64,000 nucleotides of DNA from Lactarius indigo (taxonomy: Eukaryota > Basidiomycota > Agaricomycetes > Russulales > Russulaceae): the NCBI GenBank assembly GCA_025766275.1, contig JAFKAC010000002.1:186001-250000 (forward strand), written 5' to 3'. The notes under the pieces are model-generated. The model was not told the origin of the DNA and did no database searches. It worked only from the letters and a program-made list of their open reading frames with translations. Each line of letters starts with the position of its first letter. The stretch's first letter is position 1. Position numbers and translations under genes: made by a program. Shown here piece by piece: positions 54,780-64,000 of the stretch.

Positions 54780-57700
54780 CTCATGAAGGACAATTTGTTA
54801 CTCAAGGGTTGGGGACAACTTCATTGTCCGGGGTACTCCCGCTGTGCAAGGCATGGAGAAGAACGTCTTCTTTTTTTCACACCACAATCCGGAGAACTGT
54901 GAAGATGATACAGTATCGAAGGCACAATATGTTCGAAGTATGTTAACTAATTTATCCCAGCCCTCAAAGTTCTCAAAGCTTACCATCCGGCTCGCTCAGG
55001 TTTCCTGTGATACGTGACCTTGTAGTATACTTCCTCAAGCAGGGCCCGTATGATGGTGATGGAAGATATCGCCATACTCTGTGCCTACCTAGGCCAAGTG
55101 CAAAAAGTCCGCGTAGCTCTGAGAGGTCTCAAGATTGCGGTTAGTATGGACTGAACGCGATGAAGAGCAGCTAGAGCGTATGGGACTCGCAGGCGATGAG
55201 ATAAAATTTACTCAAGTTCAAGTTACTCGACATGTGGGTACCAATATGTACTTCAGACAATTCACGTTCTGATATTACTTAAAGATCCGTGTCGGAACGG
55301 TAGGACAGCTTCCAAGGCCAGGAGGCCAAGATTGTGATCATTTCGTTGGTTAGCACATTCGAAAAAGGCCAAGCTCCGATTGACTTTATGAAAGTACGCG
55401 CTGGCCTGATAATTTCTCTGATCCAGAGCTGATGTTCTTTGGATCTCCAGAGCCCCAATAGGATGAACGTCGCTTTATCTGGTGCTGAGCACGGGAATTT
55501 ACATCCTTGGGAATGCTTCTAACCTCAGGAAGGACGAAACATGGAGGATCGTCCTGGATGAGATGGAGAAAGAAGATCGGCTTGGTTACGCCTTCCCGAT
55601 CGTCTGCCCACGTCACCCCCACGCAAGACAACTGATCTCTGAGCCGGGGCAATTACCTACGCATGCTCCAGAAGGTGGCTGCCTCCGACGTTGTGATTAT
55701 CGTCTGTTATGTGGTCACCTATGCCGCTCGATAGTGTGTACTTTCCCATTCATGTTATACGTTTACTAATCAATGTTTTCAGTGTCACCTCGACCAAGAC
55801 AATCACAGAAGGATGAAATGTAATCAGCCCTGTGTCAAGGTTACCTGTCCTCGGGCTCATCCGTGCTCGAAGATATGCTCTGACGATTGCGGGAACTGCA
55901 TGTTCCCCATGTACAACGTTAAGCTCCCATGTGGTCACATCGCGAAATCCGTTCCTTGGTAAGTGCCTTCCGAATTTGCCCATCTAGGTCCCATTTGACG
56001 TACTCCCCAGTCATAAATTTGAGAATTTGGAGACTGTCAAATGCGTCGCTCAAGTGTCGAAGCGTCTACCAGGCTGCAAACATGTCGGCATCATGGCTTG
56101 TAGCGCAGACCCGATCAACTATGAGTGCAAGGAAGTTTGCGGAGGCCAAACCACATGTTGCGGACGGACGTGTAAATCTCGATGTCACGAGTGTCAGAAG
56201 GTTAGAAGTGGTAACTGCAGCCCCTAGTACAGGCGCTCTTCCTCCTATTCGTACACATCACAAAAGTCATCCTTGCCAACGAACGCTTAAGTGCCGACAT
56301 CTTTGTGGTCTCGCTTGTTCCTCGGATCACTCGTGCAATTCGAAATGTTCCCAATCGTGCCGGCAGCGGTGTATCCACCAGAAATGTCAGAAGGAATGCT
56401 GGGAGCCTTGCCCTCCGTGTATGGAGCCATGTGAATGGCGCTGTCCCCACTATTCATGTCCGGTCCCATGCGGTTCGGTAAACATTTACGCAAGGATCGG
56501 GATTTCACTTGAGACTAATTTGTGATCGACAGATGTGTTCTCGCTTGCCCTGTGACAAGGCTTGCGAAATACAACTGAAGTGCGGTCATGGGTGTCCGTC
56601 GAGTACGTGTTTTCCTTCATTGCGGTTTTTGCTTGGGCTTTCTGGGTCTCATCCTCTGTTTTATAGTCTGCGGAGAACCTTGCGAAGAGCAGACATGCGT
56701 TGTATGCCTCCTGGATGAGCGTCACGGTAAAGCCGACATTGTCGATTTCATTATGCAGAGGCGTCTGGACGAGATCGATCTTAGCTCGCGCGATGTCTCA
56801 GAGCGCTTAATCAGGTTGGAATGTGGACACATTTTCACAGTTGAAACGCTGGACGGCCATTGTAACATGTCGGAATACTACGAGTCGGATGCCATGGGCA
56901 CTTTCACGACCACGAAGGCACCGCCAGTGAACTTCCAAACGCCTCCTGTCTGCCCCGCCTGCCGTGGACCCATCACTGCCTTCAGATATGGCCGCGTCAC
57001 AAAGAGAGCAAACCTAGATATCTCAGAACATAATGTGACGAGCACAATGTCGTCTGCAATAGAGAAAGTCGGCTCAGAAATTGAAGAATTTTCGAGAAAA
57101 CTCGACAGCGCGAAGGGCGAAGCAAAGTTAATCCCATTTTATCCGCCATCTGAGGTTGCAGACGACTTCGACATCCTCTCTGCGCATCGCAGGACTCGAT
57201 TTGGCACAGTATCTGAGCCGCTTCCTTATGAGGAAATCTCCCAGGCGAGCATGACGAACGTCCATGGCTTTTACAGAGAGGAGGGAAGAGCATGGAGCAA
57301 GGTCGCCCATGACCTCCTCGAGCTGTACCGGAAGATTGTCGATGTTGCACGGACCCGCGGACCCCATGTGCGGGCGTATGACGCAGCGCTTGCAACACTC
57401 TACCATCTTGAACTTTCCGTGATAACAAGCGATCCAGAGCAGGCATCTGATACACCTGAGCCTGTAGCGATGATGGAAGCGAATAAGAAGATTGGCCAGC
57501 CTCCGTACAAGGCCGATACCCGTTTTCAAGTCGAAGCCTTTTTCCTGTCTCTAGAATTGCGGTACACGTTGGCGGAAATCGTGCAGAGCCGTATCGAAGG
57601 TCTATATGTTGCGTCCGGCGATGAAATCGTCCTCCGCCACGAACGCTTATGGCAGTCCTTTGCGTCGTTCATCTACGAGTCCTGCATTCGTGACGCGGAG

Positions 57701-58354
57701 AAGGCTCTCAAGATCGCGGAGAAATCATCAGCATCTCGTTTGGCAGCTCGGGCTGCGGTGTATATCCTCCGCGGAAAGTTGGAGTTGTTCCGCTTCGAAA
57801 TTCTGGCGGAACGCGCACTCCTATCGCGACAAGGACTCCTCAATAACGATCGCCGAAGGGAATTAAGCACCAAGGCACAAGTAGAGACGAATACCGCTAG
57901 TTTCGAGATGAAAAGGCTTGAGACAAGATACCTTCGCAGCCGCCCAGTTACTGATACAACTCAGCTAAACTCTGAGAAAGCGTGGTTTACGCAAAACTGT
58001 TGTGAAAAGGGAGACAAAATTGTGGAGGAGTATGGCGCCCTGACGACACATCTCCGCACGGGAAGGGGATACGAGCCCTTGTCATTGAAAGAAAAGGAAG
58101 ACATCGTGAAGGCATTCAGTTTCTGTGAGTTTTCAGTTCTAAGCGGGAAAGAGTATCGATGACGGTATTCTACCCGCAGCACAAAGGGGGCACTTCTACA
58201 ACTGCGAGAACGGACATACGTTTACAATCGGTGAAGTCCGTAAACCGTTTCGATTCCCCAAAATTGAGAGAGCTGATTAGACCTTTCCCAGTGTGGGGGT
58301 ACAACGGGGTTGTCACGCTGTCCAGAGTGCGGGGCCCCGATTCCAACTGGGTGA
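54780..58354 (+). pseudogene. ZNFX1-type SF1 helicase / NF-X1 zinc-finger protein, 5'-truncated
   Basis: Only the C-terminal helicase lobe remains: KNVFFFSHHNPEN, IAILCAYLGQVQKVR, DSFQGQEAKIVIISLV, and motif VI as NRMNVALSGAEHG, where the usual Arg is Gly. NF-X1-type zinc fingers follow (CNQPCVKVTCPRAHPC, CGNCMFP, CGHIAKSVPC, CSRLPCDKACE). A helical region shares its exon with the long open frame 56588-58162. A terminal RZ-type finger (FYNCENGHTFTIGE, then CPECGAPI) is split by an intron ending near 58310. ZNFX1-like proteins bind RNA in antiviral and RNA-silencing pathways. The helicase part has at least three single-base frame breaks and a TGA, so this is a decaying copy, although the long 3' exon is intact. 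Confidence 0.8.
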
Positions 58355-58454
58355 CAGAGTTCGAAGTCGTAGCTTGCCACTGAGTATATATAGGGAATGG
58401 GGAAGAGGCACATGAAACTTGGCGGGAGGAGAAAAATGTGTGGTAGCTATTGTG

Positions 58455-58615
58455 TGCAGGAGTACCTGGGCAAGGTCCCGGCTACGAGAGCGTTTCGGAA
58501 ATTGTCGCGAAGGAGACGGCGAAGAAGCGGCAGAAGATGAAGGCTGAACACGAGCGCGGGAAGAAGGATGATAAGACCGGGCGGGACTTTAGTTCTAGGG
58601 CATAACCGCTAACTT
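58455..58615 (+). pseudogene. SF3B2 3'-end fragment (third copy)
   Basis: Matches the end of the SF3B2 last exon (GAGTACCTGGGCAAGGTCCC through AAGACCGGGCGGGACTTTA) and the start of its 3' flank. It carries indels and no complete frame. Confidence 0.88.
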
Positions 58616-59300
58616 GATCGCTAGCATGTGTGAGACTCCTTCGTGTCATTCATCTACGAGTCTTGCATTCATGATGCGGAGAAGGCTCTCAAGATTGCAG
58701 AAAAATCGTCAACATCTCGTTTGGTCGCTCAGGCTGCGGATGTATATCCTCCGTGGAAAGTTAGAGCTGTTCCGCTTCGAAATTCTGGCGGAACACACTA
58801 CTACTATCGCGACAAGGACTCCTGAACAATGAGCGCCGAAAGGAATTAAGCACCAAGGCACAGCTAGAGACGAATGCCGCTAGTCTCGAGATGAAAAGAC
58901 TTGAGGAGACATACCTTCGCAACTACCCTATTACCAATACGACTGAGCCAAGTTCAAGTTCCGAGAGAGCATGGTTCACGCAAAACTGCTGTGAAAAGAG
59001 AGACGAATTTCTGAGGGAGTACAACGCACTGGTGGCACATCTCACACTAGCAGAGAGAGAATGCGGGTCCTCGAAAGCAAAGGGAGACACTGGGAAAGCG
59101 CACAGTTTCAGTAAGTTTTTGTTTGGTGAGAAAGATTATCATTGATGGTAGTTTTACCGGCAGCACCACCACACAGTGGTGCGCGCTTCTATGCCAGTAT
59201 GAATGGACGAATATATGGTGGCCCTGTCCGTATACCACATCGATTCCTGCCAAATGAGACAGCTGATTAAACTTTTACAGTCCGGAAGTGCAACGGACGA
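58616..59300 (+). pseudogene. ZNFX1-like C-terminal fragment (second copy)
   Basis: Diverged duplicate of 57655-58330: SFIYESCIHDAEKALKIAEKSS, then ETYLRNYPITN, AWFTQNCCEKRDEF and the RZ-finger exon remains near 59180-59290. Frameshifts occur near 58735 and 58820. No helicase or NF-X1 fingers are included. Confidence 0.85.
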
Positions 59301-60123
59301 GGCGCACTGACCCAGCTTCAGCAGCTTCAGCTTCGATTTTGGGCGGTGTCCTTGGTGGGGTCCTTGGTGGGGCCCTGGCTTCAGTGACTTCAGGGATCTT
59401 AGGCTGATCTCAGCCTTAGCTCAGTGTTACTGAAACTAGCACTGGAGGGATGTCAGTAGTAGCAGCTACTGGTGCCGATATGCGTAATATAAGTCACGGT
59501 CACTGAAGTAGGCCAGTCTGTATGAACCATGCGTTCGAAGACTGCCGAGTGATTAGATCAGGATGATGGGGAAACATGGGCCGATGTCGGTTCCTGCTCG
59601 CCAATCACTTGGAAGTCTCGTTGCTGCCGTGTATTATATCCGAGCTTGTTTTTCCACCGTCCACTGATTGAACTGTCGTAACAGGAAATGTACCCCCCCC
59701 CCTTTGCCGCTGGGAACTCCCATGTCAGTTTGCAGTGCTTTACGGCCCTTCCATATCATCATTCTAGTAAGACTTCGAAGGAAATGTGGCGCGTCAAAGT
59801 AGGGCGTGCCAATTCGTTCCGTGTTTCATCGCCATGTTAGCATTTGCATTTGCGTTCCAAGTTGCCCTTTCTTGGAAGAGCGTGTGTAGCAGTCGCCTTA
59901 CGCTGGTTTGGGCCCTCAAACCCGCAGCCTCAAGTTTCGAATATGAGCGCCTTTTCCCTACACCTGCTCTCCGAGTCACGTCTACACCAATACTGTAAGT
60001 AGCTGTCATAGCATGGCTGTGAGAGCGCTACTCTACCCGTCTCTTAAAAATGTCGGACAAATTCCTCTTCATTATCAATCTCCGAGTCCCTGAGGTCTCA
60101 ACCCCATTTCGTCAGGTTGAACG
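59301..60123. other. Spacer and upstream flank of 7TM copy B
   Basis: Short repeats (CAGCTTCAG near 59320, GTCCTTGGTGGGG near 59350). From about 59520 the sequence matches the upstream region of copy C (from about 61580) and, further on, that of copy A. No gene seen. Confidence 0.5.
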
Positions 60124-60811
60124 ATGTCAACACTCGACGGCGTCAATGGGACTGCCTGTGATGTGCACCAGAACAACCAATCCCTTTCGATTGACGCCCA
60201 CTCCTCCATATAGACAAATGGTCAGACCATCGGCTTGGCTGTGAGCGTTCTCTCATTTACCACCCGATTTACGCTCAGTCGCACGCAGCTGACAGCCGAA
60301 GCGTCCTTCCCCAGTTTCAGTGCTGTGATCGTCGGTTTTGTTTTGATCGTGGTATTTTATGCTCTATCTCTTTTCAGTTGTGCAGTCCAGCTTATCGAAA
60401 TATTATGTAGAGGAACCTGCTACGTTATCGGAAGGACCCTCCCAAGTGGTCACTGGAAGCTTCTACGGACTCCCACTAACATATTCATGGTCCGCTCCAT
60501 GCTATCACAGCTTGCGCAAAGTTGGCTCCGCTGCGCATTGATGCAAACCCATCCAGATACTCACTAGTCACACATTCACGATAGCTCTATGGAGCGTAGG
60601 AGCTAAAGCGCGTTCCTTTGCTTTCTGCATCGTTGTTCTCACGCTTGCTTTCACGTGTCTTTTCGTCGTGCTCTGTCTTCGGCGATTAAGTTACCATTTT
60701 CAGTATAGTCATGTTCCACCTTTCCGAATTCCGACGCCACCAATGACCCTTTTCTTGATTGTCCGACCTTGCCTCTTCACACCCCCCAAGAAGCTCAGCA
60801 AGTCTAGATGA
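60124..60811 (+). pseudogene. 7TM receptor-like gene, degenerate copy B
   Basis: Paralogue of 29538-30876. Exon 1 has an in-frame TAG where copy A has TTG. Exons 1-2 and the start of exon 4 are present, but exon 3 and most of exons 4-6 are deleted. The last part resumes as LIVRPCLFTPPKKLSKS and ends at a TGA at 60809-60811. Confidence 0.85.
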
Positions 60812-62346
60812 ATTTTCCAACCCAAGAACTAGCTCTGCTATATTCCTTGATATGATCAAGCACGACCAAAGCCCGCAATCAATGAGGCTGGGACTCATGG
60901 GTGACGTGCGATAGGGCCTGGGAACTGTAGAATAAACCATAGCCGTCTCACATAACCTAAGTACTGAAGGTCGAGGACGTTTGACGACAGAAGCACCTAT
61001 CATATATTTACGTAACGTTACTTGTGGGCATTTCACACGTCTGCATTTTTAACAACGTTGTTTCCCCGTCGCTGTCGCACTACATAGACGACATAAACTT
61101 TGGAGAGGCGGTACGTCGACTCAGCTAGGAATATCACATCAGCTGATTCTGGTGGGCACTCTTGGTTGTACTCATCGACTATCCTCCCACCCTCCTGGGA
61201 TAGGAATGTTGTACTTACTAGCCACAGTCGTGCCAGGTGTTGGAGGGCAGTTGGTACCAACCGGCTGAGCCCGAAGTTCGGACAAGTTCGATCACGCGCA
61301 GTTGATTACGGTTGTAAATTACCTCAGACCCCAAAGTACGGGGGCGTGTTCCTCAGAGAGGGCGTTCATACATAACCTCTTCTCGGGTAATTCTCTATAT
61401 GTTGATCGAATTTCGTGTTATGATCTATGTTGCATTGTATCGATCGTCCATTCAAACGAGCCACCAAGCTGGTTGGTTTGTCAGGTCTTACTGGTATGAC
61501 GGCTTGATCGATCCCGTCAACCAGCTGCTGGCATCAATGGTCCAAGGAGCATCATGCAGACCGAGGTGAATTCACGGATTATCAAACAGGTATGGACTGT
61601 GCGTTTGAAGACTGCGGTTGACTGGATCAGGATAATAGGGAAAGTGTGGATTGTCGTCGAGTTGATATTCGTGCCAGTCATCCCATTTGTAATATGGGAG
61701 GCCGTCAATGGCTCTGACAATGACCAGTCTGGACTGGTCTTTGACAGCCTCCAATTTCACAGATGGAGTTGGGTGTCTCACTGCTGTATGTCCAAGCCGG
61801 TGCGGTGCCTCCCTACCGTAAATTTCCACATATCGTCTGCGGATTGAAAGTTCCAATGTCGTACAATAAATGCACCTTGCCCCCCTCGCTGCTGGCAGCT
61901 CCCCTGTCAGTTTGCTGCGCTTCACAACCCACCAGGTCATTCTAGTAGGGGGATATAGTGCGTGCCAATTCGTTCCTAATTTCGTCACCATTTTAGTGTT
62001 TGCAATTTCGTTCTGGGTTGTTCTTGCAGGGAAGACTATATGTCACAACGTGTGCCGGTGGCGTTCGCCACCAGCTGCTCGGGTGAGCAAAAACTTGGTT
62101 CGGGCCCTCAGTGGCAAGCACAAAGCCTTCAAGTGAGTACGAGCGTCTTTCCCCTGCACCCGTTCTCACGTCAATGTCGATAGGGCGAGTAAATGTCATC
62201 GCATGGCTGTAGGCGTGCCACTCAAATTCAAAAAAAAAAAAAGGAGAGAGGGGTCAAGCGGTGCTCTCCCCCTCTTAAAAACATCGGACCAGTCCCTTTA
62301 TTCATCAATCTTTCTGAGGTCTCAGCACCATTCATCAGGCCGAACG
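60812..62346. other. 3' flank of copy B and upstream flank of copy C
   Basis: 60890-61090 matches the 3' flank of copy A; 61580-62340 matches the upstream region of copy B. A 97-codon hydrophobic plus frame (61554-61847) lies in this flank but is not conserved as a frame in copy B. An A-run lies near 62229-62242. Confidence 0.5.
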
Positions 62347-63690
62347 ATGCCAGCACTCGACGCCGTCAATGGGACTGTCCATGATGCGCACCAGAATAAC
62401 CAATCCTTTTCAGACGCCAACTCGTCTATCTTGACAAGTGGTCAGAGCATCGGCTTGACTGTGAGCGTTCTCTCATCTGCCATCTGACTTACACTCAGTC
62501 GCAAGCAGCTGACAATCGAGGCATCTCTCCTCAGTTTCGGTGCTGTGATCGCCGTTTTTATTTTGATCGTGGTATGCTCTATATCTGTTTGGTTGTGCTG
62601 TACAGTTTATCGGAATACTACTACGTAGAGGAACGTGCTACGTTATAGAAGGGCCCTCCCAAATGGCAACTGGAAGCTGCTACGGACTCCCACTGACATA
62701 TACATGGTCCGCTCCATGTTTTTACAGCTTGTGTGAAGTCTAATCCTAGCTACGTCATAGCTCTCCCTTTTTTCATATGACATCGTGCAGGCCGTCGGGG
62801 GTATCCTCAGTTTCCGGTGGGCCCACAACGGGATCGTTACGACAGGCCCATATTGCACAACACAAGGTATCTTTAAGCAAGCAGGCTCACTCGGAGTTGC
62901 ACTAATCTCACTCGTATGTATCGTATATGGCTCTTCTGCGCACTGATGTAAACCCTACCAGATACTCACCGTCCACACATTCATGACAGCTCTATGGAGT
63001 GTAGGAGCTGAAGCACGTTCCTTTGCTTTCGGCATAGTTGCTTTCACACATCTTTTCGTTGTGCTCTCAGTGGGCATCAGCAACGGAATTCACAAGGACT
63101 TTGAGAAGCCTACGCCTGTACATAGTTCTGGTCTTCTCGTCGCTGGGATTCACTGCTGACACTTTCTGGCTAGTATTGGTGCTGGATCAATCCTAAGTAC
63201 CATGAGCAACGCCTGGTCGGTGAATATGCTTGGATGTGGATTGCTTTATTTGCCTCTGTGGTGATGTACATCCCACTGCATTTCTGGATGAAAGGCTGCT
63301 TGTCGGTCGACCGTGAGAAGTGGTACAAATTTCGTCTGGTCAAGTCCGACGTTAAGTACCCAAAGAGGCGAGCGACATTGGGGGTCCTTCTGTACGTCCT
63401 GGCCATTCCGTCACGAACGCAGCTGATAGGTTATCCAGCTACCCACTAGCATATACCCTCATGGTGATTCCACTCTCGGTTTCCCGTTGGCTATTGTTCA
63501 GCCACAAGCATGTGCCTTCGGCAACTACTTTTTTGGTCAGACCATGTTCAACCTTTCCGGTGCCCTCAACGTCCTCATTTTCTTGATCGTACGGCCTCGC
63601 CTCCTTCTCTTCATACCCCCTGAGGAGTTTGGCAAGTCTGGCATGGAGCTTGCCAACATAAGTACCAACGAGGCCGGGACTCGTGGATGA
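62347..63690 (+). pseudogene. 7TM receptor-like gene, degenerate copy C
   Basis: Nearly full-length paralogue of copy A with the same intron positions. Exon 1 has a TGA where copy A has CGA (in the region of 62484-62490), a C-to-T change, and exon 3 starts with extra changes (TTTTTTCATATGACATC). Exons 4-6 look intact, with YWCWINPKYHEQRLVGEY and the last transmembrane segments, and the final exon runs to the TGA at 63690 with a longer C-terminus than copy A. Confidence 0.85.
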
Positions 63691-64000
63691 CGTGTGAAAT
63701 AGGGCCTGAAATCCAAATGTAGAAAATACCATACAGTAGCTTTCTCGCATAGGCCTAAGTAAAGGTCAGGGGACATTTGACGATAGAAACGCCTATCATA
63801 GGACCTGTATGTACTATTACCCAATGGCTTAGTGGTAGGCGTTTCACGTCCGCACATTATTAAGGTCGTTATCTCCCTGTGGTTGCTGCGCTACACGGGA
63901 ACATGAACTATGAGAACGCAATACATTACTGCGAAGGAAAGATCTCGAACAAATAGATGGTGTCGAGCCTCTGTTGGGGATGTAGCCCGGAAAGTGGGTT
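63691..64000. other. 3' flank of 7TM copy C
   Basis: Matches the 3' flanks of copies A and B for about 200 bp. No gene seen before the window ends. Confidence 0.5.

Noticed and set aside
1..64000. tRNA or rRNA genes
   Set aside because: No cloverleaf with B-box sequence and no rRNA segment was recognised by eye; a tRNAscan run would be needed to exclude a single tRNA.

Overview
This is eukaryotic nuclear DNA from a filamentous basidiomycete. Genes are packed with introns of about 47-65 bp, and the single-copy genes read like Agaricomycete orthologues. The load of LTR elements, BTB and Crinkler-like genes would suit Ceratobasidiaceae (Rhizoctonia-like), but that placement is an inference.

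Left third (1-31 kb) is a repeat landscape. A Ty1/copia gag-pol runs off the left edge (1-2441). A second, apparently intact copia element (3419-10264) has two LTRs that I find identical, and it sits inside a ~125-bp palindrome-bearing satellite array. Next come a 5'-truncated HMG-box-like gene (12046-12638) and a large degenerate LTR element (12701-24176, minus). That LTR element has a polypurine tract, a self-priming-type primer site and one long reading frame carrying a BTB domain and a CCHC knuckle, but no reverse transcriptase. Two copia-type solo LTRs and a 3.3-kb inverted-repeat DNA element have landed in it; the DNA element itself holds a MITE and a hAT-like insertion. From 24.2 to 29.2 kb there are an LTR fragment, a near-perfect 194-bp-arm palindrome, telomere-like CCCTAA motifs, a 68-70 bp minisatellite, a ~290-bp tandem unit and a truncated Crinkler-like gene.

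Centre (29.5-48.4 kb) is a gene-rich island: a seven-transmembrane receptor-like gene, a carnitine acetyltransferase, the mitochondrial GTP/GDP carrier GGC1, an arrestin-like trafficking adaptor, a heat-shock transcription factor, dephospho-CoA kinase and splicing factor SF3B2. Exon structures could be worked out to the base for most of these. HSF and SF3B2 carry single-base frame disruptions.

Right third (48.4-64 kb) is built from broken duplicates. It holds a longer inverted copy of the Crinkler-like P-loop/nuclease gene, two extra fragments of the SF3B2 3' end, two fragments of a ZNFX1-type helicase/NF-X1 zinc-finger gene and two degenerate tandem copies of the seven-transmembrane gene. 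The strongest novelty candidate is the BTB-CCHC LTR element at 12.7-24.2 kb.
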